Made by a program: the position numbers and the translations under genes
Notes under the pieces: generated by a model
What the model was told of the DNA's origin: nothing
Databases searched by the model: none
What the model saw: the letters and a program-made list of their open reading frames with translations, nothing else
From: Onchocerca lupi
Taxonomy: Eukaryota; Nematoda; Chromadorea; Rhabditida; Onchocercidae
Reading direction: 5' to 3'
Length of the DNA stretch: 64,000 nucleotides
Assembly: GCA_028564675.1 (NCBI GenBank)
Contig: JAOVVO010000299.1
Span: forward strand, 1-64,000
In this document: piece after piece, positions 1 to 10,658 of the stretch
How positions within the stretch are numbered: the stretch's first letter is position 1
Layout of the letters: each line of letters opens with the position of its first letter

Positions 1-1
1 C

Positions 2-15
2 CGCTCTTCCGATCT
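2..15 (+). other. Illumina sequencing-adapter remnant at contig start
   Basis: The 14 bases CGCTCTTCCGATCT are identical to the 3' end of the standard Illumina TruSeq read-1 adapter, and the last 13 are shared with the read-2 adapter. The match lies at the very first bases of the window, where an untrimmed adapter would remain at an assembled contig end. It is not genomic sequence in all likelihood, and the first bases after it (from about 16) are the first trustworthy ones. Confidence 0.85.
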
Positions 16-479
16 TATATACTATTATTTTGTGTGAGAACCGTAGGATAAATGACATCAGAACTATGTCCCCTGTAATATCGATATTTTACACATCAAT
101 CTGATAACATGTACAATATTTTACATCGGAAATGATAATTAAAAATGAATTAGTTTTAACAAATATAAATCCTGAACTTTAACTTCAAAGAAGTTAGAAA
201 AATATTCATTTAACCGAATATTATGCAGATGAAATCTGAGTGGAAATAATCAAGGTAATAAACTATAATGCATAGAAAATTCACCGATTAAAATGGGCAT
301 ATACACTGGCTGAAATTATTTAACGAAATTAAAATTTTGGATCCAGATGTTGCTGCACTTACTGCATAGGTGGAACTGTGATCAGCTAAATCCAAGAAGA
401 AGTAGATGAATAAACAATAAGTGACTGAGCTGTGAATGAATTCTGTTTTGATTAAGTCGAAGCGCAAGCAGCAAGATCC

Positions 480-3400
480 TTATACAACTTTATGTTCATC
501 AGCAGGCAGATGATCATATTCGTAGTCACAGTGGACGAAAGCTCTTTCTACTTCCATCAAACTTTCTATACTCGTCTGTAGTGCTTCACTAATATCATGT
601 GATTCGCGAAGTGTCATGTTTGGATCCAATACAATGTGAACTTCCACTAGAAAACGTGTACCGAAGTGATATACGTAAACAGTCTCGATGTAATCTATTC
701 GCTTGTCGTGCTCCACACATACCTGTAAACTCATAAATTCGAATTACGTTTCACTTGTTCGCAGAAGCAACAACTTAACAGATTGAGTAATTAAAAAGAA
801 TGATTAAATTGTGGCATAATTAGTTTTCTTACGCTAATCATTTTATTAATTTATCTTTATTCATAGATGCATTTGGTTACGCAAGCAATAGAAGACATAT
901 CACCGGAAGAGTATTTAGTACTTAGCCATTTACTGATCAAGCGGGAAAACAAAGTACCTTCACAATACGATTAATGAATTCTGGTTCAGCCGATTTGCCA
1001 GAAAGCATCGCTAAGTGTTCTTTCCCTGTGAAAAACCAAGTAGTGGCGATATATATAGACACAGCAATGGCACCGATCGGATCAAAATATATCCAGTAAT
1101 TTGACGCGACCCAAGCACATATCTGCAATAAATTGTTTATAAGTGACTGAAACAAGTTTTCATAAGACAAATGAAAGGCAATAAAAAGAACCACAGATTT
1201 TCAAAAACCCATAGTTTTTCAGAATTAGTCATAGCCATTGCCATAGATTTTCAGAAAAATAAGTACAAGATAGCATGAAATCTGGACAAATTGTCTAAAT
1301 AAACACATCAAATCAAACAGCTCTGAAAATGAATGACGCTTGAGAGGAAGACTTACACTTTTTAACTCAATTCATCTCATAGCGCCAGGTTCTGCTTGCC
1401 AAAAATGACCCACATGGAGCATACAGTGTCTACGCTTCATTCAAGTAAGTGAGATTTCATACTCATTGAAATTTTAAAAATAGATTAAATACGTTTTGTT
1501 CCACAATTCCTTTAATCATTCACTTTACCATGAAAATAAAAACTCACTATAGCGACTGTATTGGATATACAGTCATTCCAGTGATCCTGTGCCAGCACTG
1601 CCACAGACGAATCATAATCAAATCTAAAAAAAGTCAGACAAATCAAATATTTTTTTACACACCTTACTATCCGTGAAAAAGTTAGACTTATTCAATCGCT
1701 CAGTGTAATGCATGCTAATCTCGGCCATGCGCCAACTTCATGATGATAATTATCATAATTTTAATGCAACATAAGTCGATGTGAAATCTCCCAAAAAGTG
1801 TACTAACTTTTTACATAGAAGCATGAGGGCGAATTTGATGAATATAACAGCAACCATAATAAATAACGAAACAATATCCACTCTTGGATTAACTGTATCA
1901 TGAATAACTGATTCTAGCGACTGCACTATCATTTGAACCGACGCCACTCCCATTATCACACTTACAATTATCTAGAAATCTTCCACTAGAACTTTCAAAT
2001 CGATAGGGAATGGATTAGGAAATAAGGCGTCAAACTAAGAATTAAATTAAGTGTCAAATTAATTTTCGGTAACGGTCATGATGAATAAGTTTGAATAAAA
2101 TCGTTAAATGACTAAGATCAAGCATTGATGAACTTTTTTTTCCTTGAAGAACGATGTGGTAATAAAAAAAAAAAATAGTGAATGGTAAAACTAACCAAAG
2201 CAATCGGTTCCAAACGTGTCCTTCCCCTAGGATACATGTATGGATCTCGTTTTTTAATCGCACGAGCCGTTAACCAAATCACCAAGCCAGAAGTTATATC
2301 GACAGCTGAATCAACTAACGAGGAGATTATTGACAATGAACCCGAGAGATATGCTGCTGCAATCTGTAATTAACAGTGAATGGCTGCTATTAAAAAATTA
2401 ATTACCCAGCAATAGAAAAAATAAATAATTAGAAATATGTAAGAAAAAGCCATAACAATTAACAAAAATGTTAAGAAGAAGTAATATAATGGATCAAATA
2501 ATAACCTTAGCAATGGCTAACGAAACATTAACGATAAGAGTAGTCATAGCCAACCATCGCGCCGCCTTGTCTCCGGATAAATTCGGTGAGCACTGTACTC
2601 TAAAAAAACTTTGTTAATTAGAAATAAGTTCTTTGTCTTATTTTTTAAAAATTCCATTATGTACCTTTTTTTCTTAATTTTCACTATAGGCGTCTTATCT
2701 CTAGCATTTGTTGAATCATCCTCCAGACATACTTTCTCAGAATTGGGATTTTCTTCCAGTAACATCATTTTGGAACCGATGTCATTTTCGACATTTTCTA
2801 TTGAAGTTAATGTTTTTTGCTTCTGTCGTCGGTGTTCCTGAAAAAAAGAACACAAAAATTATGAAGAAAAGAATAAAAAGGAAACAAAAACAAAAAAAAA
2901 GGTAAACCAAAAATTCTATCAAGTTCCATTGTATGTGAAGATGTGAAATATCCAATGTTTTGCTAAGGATTATTAAAATGGCAAGAAATGCGTTGCATTA
3001 TTAAGAACGAAAATTTAAAACTAACCCAATTCAATTAAGCAAATTAGCAAATGAATTATAGAAGCACAGGATCATCTAAGATAAGTTATGAAAAGCGATT
3101 TACTAGCAGCAAATATTTCAAAACGGATTGGAAAATATTAAAAAAAAAATTAGTGAAAATCGAGAAACGAACTTCGATAGCGGTGCTGTCTTTTTTGAAA
3201 TTCTCCACAAGATCCAACTGTTTCCGATAAAATTTGCTCACTCGTTTCGGGTTTTTGTTTAGTAGAAACGAGGGATGGGAGAGCATGACCGCGATAGAAG
3301 ACATGCTGTGACTGTTGTGAGCAAGGATTACCTTTTTTTCAAGTAACTGTTCCGTTGTTATATGACCCGTACTAGGACTAGTTAATCTAAAATATATATG

Positions 3401-4431
3401 ATATGGATAAAGAGAATAAAAAGAAAATCAAATAAGTAGCGGCAAAACTTTAAAGATTATTACATAGCATTCTTGAATCTAAATCTGATATCTTTGCTAT
3501 TTCTTCCTAAACTTCGAAAATTTACCACACTTAACACTGAAAATAATTCCAAATTTCATTGCTCTCACTACAGAATACTTTTTTACTTCTTTGCACTTCT
3601 TGTATTTCACTTTGGCATTAATTTTCATCCGAAACTCAAAAAATGGTCTCTTAACAAAGCAACACATGAGTTAATAGATTTCTTCCATGCCCACTATTAG
3701 TGCTCCTTAGAACTCTTTATCGGTCTTATACAAGTTAAAAATAGCTAGTAGAAAAAAAAAAGCAATCTGCTTCACTTAAAATGAATAAGGGACGGCTAAG
3801 ATATAGTTCAATTAAAGTTCTACATACAAGTTACAAGCGCTAACAAAATTAAATCGTATCCGATATACTATTAAAAAATTCATCTCTGTCTAATTTATCC
3901 AATTTCCATATCTAAAAAATAATACGTGTGAACTAATAATATGCACGAACGTGTTTTGCAATATTGTTTCTGTTTAATTTATTAGTCATTCCTCTTATCG
4001 CTGATGTATTTTCTCACAGTTGCATAAAAACTGCAATCAATAGTGGTACGTTACTCTTATATGATGAATTTAGAACACAACTTTGCAATCTAAAATAATC
4101 ATCTTGCACAGGACTTACTCATTTAAAAAAGAAAAGATCTACGCAATATACAACATCAATAATGTATCTTTGATGGAATAAGAAGGATGAAAAGAATATG
4201 AAGAAAATCTTGGAAGATTAGAAAGATCTCTCTCTTTCATCCTAATTTCATCCTTATGAGATCTCTCAGGTAGTCCCATATAGTAACGATTGCTATTGAA
4301 TCGAAGCTAACTTACGCAATTTTATCGCCTTCGCATATTTCTACCTCTTCGTCATCGCTGAAATTGGGAAGTTTAAAGGTCACCGGCACGTTTACCTCTT
4401 GCAAACGATCTACTGTCGTAGCACCGTTCAT
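480..4431 (-). CDS. Cation diffusion facilitator, Mn-type (CDF/MTP), 9 exons, about 470 aa
   Basis: Predicted membrane transporter exporting divalent cations, probably Mn2+, from cytosol to an organelle or outside. Exons: 4316-4431, 3173-3386, 2665-2837, 2506-2599, 2196-2363, 1808-1971, 1548-1623, 958-1122, 480-722; all phases agree. The acidic N-terminus leads to KFYRKQLDLVENFKKDSTA (conserved pre-TM1 region) and a Lys/Glu-rich linker. The hydrophobic segments follow, then a cytosolic C-terminal domain ending HCDYEYDHLPADEHKVV. TM2 carries DSAVD and TM5 carries DHWND, i.e. the DxxxD pair that marks Mn-CDF members (plant MTP8-11 class) rather than the HxxxD of zinc transporters. The start at 4431 is used because the preceding in-frame ATG (4479) is cut off by a TAG. 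Mn specificity is inferred from family knowledge, not shown. Confidence 0.9.
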
Positions 4432-4446
4432 TCTTGTAACCCGTAA

Positions 4447-4479
4447 CTATGATTCAATGCTTGATTCATCTTCAGCCAT
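4447..4479 (-). other. In-frame upstream ORF of 10 codons before the CDF start
   Basis: ATG at 4479 follows a splice-acceptor-like TTTCAG by four bases and opens MAEDESSIES, stopped by TAG at 4447-4449. The main ATG of the transporter (4431) lies five codons further in the same frame. If the AG is the trans-splice site, this would be the first AUG on the mRNA. Confidence 0.5.
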
Positions 4480-4543
4480 TTTCCTGAAATATCTTTGTCG
4501 CATTCTATGAAACGTTATATCATGTCGTGCTTAAATGATACAT

Positions 4544-4571
4544 TGATGCATCAAACATCAATGATGCATCA
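4544..4571. promoter_or_regulatory. Pair of 10-bp palindromes TGATGCATCA upstream of the CDF gene
   Basis: TGATGCATCA occurs at 4544-4553 and again at 4562-4571, 18 bp apart, about 115-140 bp upstream of the transporter start. Each copy is a perfect palindrome, a form typical of dimeric transcription-factor sites. No factor can be assigned from sequence alone. Confidence 0.35.
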
Positions 4572-4755
4572 TTAATCATACGTTCGTTGTCAACATTAGT
4601 ACACGAAATGCATTTCACGTTCCCTTACAATTTCACTTTTCATTTGCCATTTTCAATTTTTAGAATATTTTTGCGATTCGAGTACTAACCTATTGGCAAG
4701 TAATGCGCCATCCTGAAATATCTAAGAAGAAGCTGGGAGCTAATCACGCAAAGCG

Positions 4756-4941
4756 CGATGTAAATGTTCGTTTGTTCAAAATCTTAAATCTCCGAAAGTT
4801 CTCAAACATGCATCTTATCTATGTGAAAATACGCGCCTATTCAAATGCAGCGTTGTATCAAAATTTCAAATTAACCGATGAAAAACTTGAAAAGTTGTGT
4901 GGCAAGTAACAACAAACATTTACATTTTTATTCATATAATC
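4756..4941 (-). repeat. Helitron-like 5'-terminal repeat, arms in inverted orientation
   Basis: The minus strand from 4941 reads a terminus of the form TATATGAATAAAAATGTAAATG, then a diverged AAGTT..TCATCGGTTAATTTGAAATTTTGATACAACG and GCATTTGAATAGGCGCG. This is the block repeated at 21353, 26172, 28287, 39962, 46863 and 47090. The left edge (4756 onward) carries the start of the same terminus in the opposite direction (AATGTTCGTTTGTTC). A 68-codon reading frame here is a by-product of the repeat. Assignment to Helitrons rests on the TCTATATAAATAAAAA-type ends known from that superfamily. Confidence 0.6.
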
Positions 4942-6650
4942 TACTATAATTTGCAATGTCACAGAAGTCTGAATAGTTAGGAGCGTACAATATTTTCATA
5001 GGCATCAAAAATATGCGATGCTTCAACGCATGATTCTGGTGCGTGATATTCGGAAGTTACCAAAGATCGATTCATGTTCATTCTTCTTCTAATTACTTGA
5101 ACATAATATAGAAAAATTGATAATTGAAGTGATCAGTAGACTAACTGCCCCTTAGTGTATAGCATTTTTCCAACATTTCCTTTGTACTGTAATTTTCTTA
5201 TCATTTTAACTAATTGCTTCAAAATGGTTAGTATTGCAAAAATCTTTTTCAACTAATTGCAAATCCATTTCTCGTTTCCTTCGGATACGCACTGGTTATG
5301 ACTGGATATTCAGCGAGTTCTGCAATGTTATTCGTCATTCTTTAGATTTTCTTAATAGTGCAGGTCAACGGTAAATCCTGTGCATTGCTCCATATTGCAC
5401 ATCTGATATCTATTTGCATATTAAGTTCATTCTCAAACAGCAATTAATAGAATAGATTATTCTTACATTCAGATAGTAAATTTGTCCTACACTCGAATTC
5501 AACGTCAGAGTAAGCTTCATTGGAAGACGCTTCAAATAGCATGTTTTTCGGCTTGCTTCATTTTGCCTTCACATTTGCTGTGTTTGCAAGATGTTGATGA
5601 AATTTCTATTTAATACATTCAACCTATTCATTAAATCAACTAGGAAAAAAGAAAGAGGAAGTAAAGATAGTGAGGAGTATTAAAGTGAAGATTGAGAATG
5701 ATGGTGGAAACAATTCGTAATATTGCTACTGAATAGAAAAAGAAGACATATAAATTGATAACTATCAATTGCATATAGGAAATAACAAGACATCGACTGA
5801 TCGATTGCATCTTCTAATGCTGTTCTATGTTATTCCGTCTCGTAAGTTTTTTTGTTCAGAGCAAGCTTATGACAAAAAAAATGTGCACCGTCTTTTTTTG
5901 CTCAACGATATTTTCTCTAGTCGAAAATTTTTTCGAGAAGCAATGCTCTCAAATAATTTTCAGGAGGTATTATTTTCAGACATTACGAATTGTCCGACCA
6001 TATCATAAAACGTCTGTTTACAGTAACAGAGTAAACATTCGATTCTTTTTCTTTTTTCCAGATAACTTTCTTCTTAAAATATATTTGGCCATTGAAAAGA
6101 GATTTATCATGATGAAATCGTTGAGATAATATTTTCAATCTAATATAGATGGAAAATTAATTCTGTTATTATAAAAAATATTTACTGCTTGATTTCTAAT
6201 TTTATGATGAAGGGATTTGAATCCATCAGTTCAATGTATCATTCATCCGCTCGTTGTACATTTAGTACATTCTATTGAACACAGACAGAAAACTCTTGAA
6301 GGATTCAAGTGTGAAAAATTTAATAAAACTGCATTTCTAAAGGTGCTTATTATGAAACAGCTTGAAATAGATATAAAAAGATAGATAACAAGGAAACGAG
6401 TCGCGTATGAATTAATCATGAAGTTAGAAAAGGAATGGTGTTAGATTATAATTGTACTTTATGTTTTAAGAAATTAATAAATGAAACTAACTCCATTCAA
6501 GACCAACTAATTGTTAGAAGTTTGAAATATTTCCAGAACTTCAATCATTCATAGATGCTAGCAAACATACAAACAGGCTATCATATAAAGAATAGATCTT
6601 GGAAAATGTTTTTATAAGCCAAAAAATAATTTTCCATAATCTATTATAAT

Positions 6651-6699
6651 TTGTCATCCAGTGATTTTCCACAGAAAATCCGAAAAGGAGCATGGATCT
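6651..6699 (+). repeat. Short dispersed repeat, copy 1 (partner at 7550-7600)
   Basis: Shares TTTGTCATC..., a short variable stretch and then AAATCCGAAAAGGAGCATG(G/C)ATCT with 7550-7600. The two copies are direct repeats about 0.9 kb apart. The origin is not recognised. Confidence 0.55.
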
Positions 6700-6904
6700 G
6701 ATAAGGAGAGTCAATCGGAATAATAGTTAAGATGGGCAGTCTTGGAAAATTTGACTAATATGATAATATGAGTTTCTGTCACATGAAAACTTTGAATTTC
6801 ATAACTAGTAACGATATAACAATTCGTAATAAACTCCTATTGTTGGGAATTTTCGGAAATTTCTTAGTAAAATATGTTAGGGAATATCCTTTTTTGTTGT
6901 GATC

Positions 6905-6919
6905 AACTTGGGTAATTAA
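6905..6919 (-). other. 15-bp match to the nematode SL1 spliced-leader core
   Basis: On the minus strand these bases read TTAATTACCCAAGTT, identical to positions 4-18 of the 22-nt nematode SL1 leader. The flanks do not continue the SL1 sequence, and the following bases do not look like an SL RNA gene body. It is either chance or a relic of a retroposed trans-spliced message. Confidence 0.3.
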
Positions 6920-7549
6920 TCGACGAATGTAAAAAAATTAACAGTGAATATCTTTATTCAGTACTAATCACAGAATTGGGTAGAAATCAGTTTAGTCGAG
7001 AATACAGTACAATCAATTGATAAAAAAAAACGTTTTTCTTAGCGAAGCAGGAGCAGCAGAATATCTGACTGGTTGGTTGTCGAGTCTAAAGGAAGAATGA
7101 CCGCTGTTACTATGAAAACACCTTTTGGGAAAAAGGAATGGAGAGGTAGGAATGGGTGTATTGTATGAAGGAATAATAACATAAGCATGAGTAACAATAT
7201 CTTACTATTAAAGTTAAAGCGGGGGAGAGAGTGCGGAGGGGGGGTGGAGACAAAGATGAAGGTAAGAAATATACTTGTTGATGGGATGAGAAGATGAACT
7301 TTATAAGTGATAAGTCACGATTAATATAATAATTGATTATTGAATAGATTTATATTATAATTTGTTTGGGTTTCACGATACCCTATACTGCTTTATTAGC
7401 ACCATTGACAAAGTTCATTGTAATCTTTGATCTAAATCTGTACATACATCTGCTTTATAGCATTAGATGTTTTAAAAGTATACATAATCATAATAAAGAT
7501 TACTATTTTGCAATGCTAGTATGCTCAGATATTGATCCAGAATCAATTA

Positions 7550-7600
7550 ATTTGTCATCTAATAGTATTCCGCAAAAAATCCGAAAAGGAGCATGCATCT
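7550..7600 (+). repeat. Short dispersed repeat, copy 2 (partner at 6651-6699)
   Basis: Second copy of the repeat with the shared block AAATCCGAAAAGGAGCATG. It lies just downstream of the putative polyadenylation signal of the minus-strand GH18 gene (7604-7609). Confidence 0.55.
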
Positions 7601-7603
7601 AAT

Positions 7604-7609
7604 TTTATT
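7604..7609 (-). terminator. Candidate polyadenylation signal AATAAA of the GH18 gene
   Basis: AATAAA on the minus strand, about 120 bases past the GH18 stop codon. The cleavage site cannot be located without transcript data. Confidence 0.4.
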
Positions 7610-7728
7610 TTGGAATTTATTCCAGTATTACTAATAATTCAGTTTTCTATAAATGCGCTTGTATATGACTGATTATTGGAACTGGAGCAGTTATTTTTAT
7701 CAGTAGCAAAAAAATTAACTGTACACCA

Positions 7729-10658
7729 CTAACTTGAATATTCAGAATATTCATTGTGGTATTTCTGTCTCCTCTGTAGACTTTTTCCATCATTGCTTTT
7801 TTCTCTTTTCCAATAATTAATTACATATTTAATTTTTTTATCGATTCGTTTTTCTTCGCTTTTTCTTTCATTATATATTGCCACTTTAGCTGCTTTTATC
7901 AACGGATATGTTCCCTGCTTACATATTCCCTTGAAAAACTAAGAGTTGAGTAAATGTTCTGAAGTAATAGATAGGATACGAAATAACTTAATATAATCTT
8001 ATAAATTAGTATAACAAATAATACCTCGTAATCATCGGATGCCAAGTCGTATATCATAATACCAGCAAGATTATGTGCCTTCATGTAGTTTGCCTTCGAA
8101 AACATCGTTATTGGATTTTCTAATCCCAACCACTGTCCATCACTACCGTAAATATATGCCGATTGTGTTTTAGCATCAAACACATATTTATATTTTTTTG
8201 TTTCCGTCAGATTGCATACCTCAAAACAAGTTTTCTAAAAAAAATAAAATAATATGAAAGCGGAAGAAGACAAGATTTTATCAGAAGCAAGCGTTAGACC
8301 AACTTAAACACAACATCACTATGATTATTTTTAGATAGATAATTTCTGTATATTCTTGTTTCATTAAAATATCTAGAACTCTTTCCTTCTAGTTTATGGC
8401 TTTGCATGGTTTTCTGAATCCACTTAATTTATCCACTTATCAAGCATGTTTTTCAAATAACAATTGTTGGCTTAATAAGAAATAAAAATACAGGCTTTTC
8501 AAGCAGATGAATTTTGTTTCAATGTATTTCAATAATAGGCGCTAATCGAATGACGAATTGCACTTCATGATTTGTTCCATGCTTGTAGAAATGAGTTTTG
8601 TGACATTTAATAGCTACTTCCATATTGTAATACGCTGAACGGAGAATCAATCAAATGAAGGTATTATGAATAAAATTTCACATGAAAAGTACCTCAACAA
8701 ATGGATAAGAGGCACCGATAATTGCATTTCCGATAGCTGGAGCATAGAGGAAGTGAAGATATTTACTGAGCAGTGTATAACCACGTCCGTAAGTGGGTAT
8801 GCCAAATATGGTCTTATTGGCCCATAGACCTCTTTTAAGCCAGTGTTGCGTTGAATAATGCTGCAATGATGATCATTTTATTATTATTTTTTCTTTTTTT
8901 TTTTTTTTTTTTTTAAATCCGCCGTCAAATTCTTTCATGAATAGATCAATTGCAAATTAACCGAATTCATTTTGCCGATTATTCCAATTTCATATAGTTT
9001 AGGAAACAATGGTGCATTAAAAGCTGTAAAAGGCTCAAACTTGGAATACATATGGAAATCATAATTCATAATTTGGACATAGTCCAGATATCTGAAAAAA
9101 AAAAATCCATGCATATGTATAAAGTTTCCTGAAGTCAACTCCAATTTTTCAGATCTAATCACTATATCACCAAGATTAGCCACTTTAGAATTAGCTTGCG
9201 AAATTGTATCTGCAATCATTTGGAAAATCTTTGGATTGATGATGCTATTATATTATTTCATAGTTTTGCTTGCAATTAAATTGGAAAAATCCACTTGGTG
9301 TGCTAGTAATCAGAGATCAGTAGAGCATAAATTAAAAGATAAGAAGGCTAAGCCTTAAGATTCAGAATCAGAAGTAAATATGAAGGAATGACTTGTTGAA
9401 TGGATTAACATCGTAGGCCTTATCAGCGATTGTAAAAGGTGCAGCTACTGCCACACTTAATAATAGATTGGATTTGGTCTGATCGAAGCTTTTTCGTAAT
9501 TCCTAAAAAGATTGGAAAATACTAAATGATTTGATTGATTTAATTATCAAAAAGAATATCTACCCGAAAAAAATCACAATAATAGTATTAGGATCATGCG
9601 AAAGAGCTTACTTCGATAAGAACAGATAGACCTTTCCTGTCTGTGGGCTGTGCATTCGGACCCCATACTGGAAACTCCCAATCAATATCGAAACCGTTGA
9701 TCTGATTCATCACTAAGTATTGTGTTACATCTTCTACCATCTTTTTCCTTAATTCATTATTTTTCACCTAAAAACAACAAAGTTAATCTTTTCTTTAATT
9801 CATTAATATTTCAATATTTGAAATGGAATTATCCGTGAGAATCATGATATTCTCTTTTGAAGAAAACATTTTGTGAATAACTCGATGTTCATTTCCGAGG
9901 ATTCACTCAATTGTGTCATTGATTATACCATACAAAATGACTAAAAAGTAGCAAAATAGAAAAAGAAATATTCGAAAAAAGAATAAGGAAAAATTGAATG
10001 CAAAAAAAAAAAAAGGAGAGAAGGAGGTTTCAGATAAATCAAAAAAAATATCCATGAAAGTTGCCTAAGCAAAAATCAGGAGATCCAAACCACTGAATAT
10101 AATCTCAAGTAAATGATGCAATTAAAATACAGCAATTTATTTCTGTACGAAGAATAAAATAATACATAAAAGTAATTGGAGAGCAAACTTACGAGATATG
10201 ACATACGATTATTGACAGGTGTAAAAGTAATCAATAATTTGGGAGGTGACTCTTGACCATTCAACCACTCTTTGATTATAGCTAGTGTAGTAATATTAGG
10301 CAGGACAATGTGATAATGCTCGTCAATTTTACAGGAGCCGATCAAGTTATAATGAGTGCAGAGATTCTCTTCGAAATAACTTATAGGTGGCATTTCCCTT
10401 CTACAATGCATAATAGCTGTTTAAGGAAATAGCTTTCAACGAATTTAAGAGAAAATTAAATTCATCAATCAGATAAGTAATAAATGATAAACTTTCATCA
10501 TAATTAGATTAAGTATCATATTATAAAAATGAGAAAAAAAATATGTTTTCCTAAAATTAAAAAAGTGAGAATTACTGAAAATAGCAGCTTATAATTGGCT
10601 GAGATTCCAGGCCATGAAGTATGTGGACGGTATAAATGATCACCAATAGTAGAAACAT
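7729..10658 (-). CDS. Secreted GH18 chitinase-like protein, 8 exons, about 421 aa
   Basis: Glycoside hydrolase family 18 protein, probably secreted; members hydrolyse chitin or act as chitin-binding lectins. Exons: 10576-10658, 10193-10400, 9612-9767, 9393-9502, 8962-9091, 8693-8860, 8025-8234, 7729-7929, all in phase. Residues 1-16 form a signal peptide (MFLLLVIIYTVHILHG), then SCYFQ..LCTH at strand beta-1. The active-site strand reads NGFDIDWE (residues about 121-128), keeping the DxD and the catalytic Glu but with Asn for the first Asp of DGxDxDWE. Also seen are IMNYDFH, FGIPTYGRGYTL and the terminal AGIMIYDLASDDYEGICKQG. In the last, the usual substrate-stacking Trp is Tyr. No chitin-binding module follows the catalytic domain. 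The start ATG directly abuts a TTCCAG acceptor, which suggests trans-splicing. Catalytic competence is plausible but unproven. Confidence 0.88.

Larger units (their letters stand above)
4942..7728. other. Intergenic, no gene recognised
   Basis: AT-rich DNA between the CDF and GH18 genes. It contains short reading frames only, without splice-consistent extensions. Two items are listed separately: a repeat near 6651 with a partner at 7550, and an SL1-like 15-mer at 6905. A purine-rich stretch (GGGGGAGAGAGTGCGGAGGG) lies near 7220-7250. Confidence 0.5.

Noticed and set aside
4703..4909. 68-codon frame read as a small protein
   Set aside because: The sequence is the Helitron-like terminal repeat found at several other places in the window.
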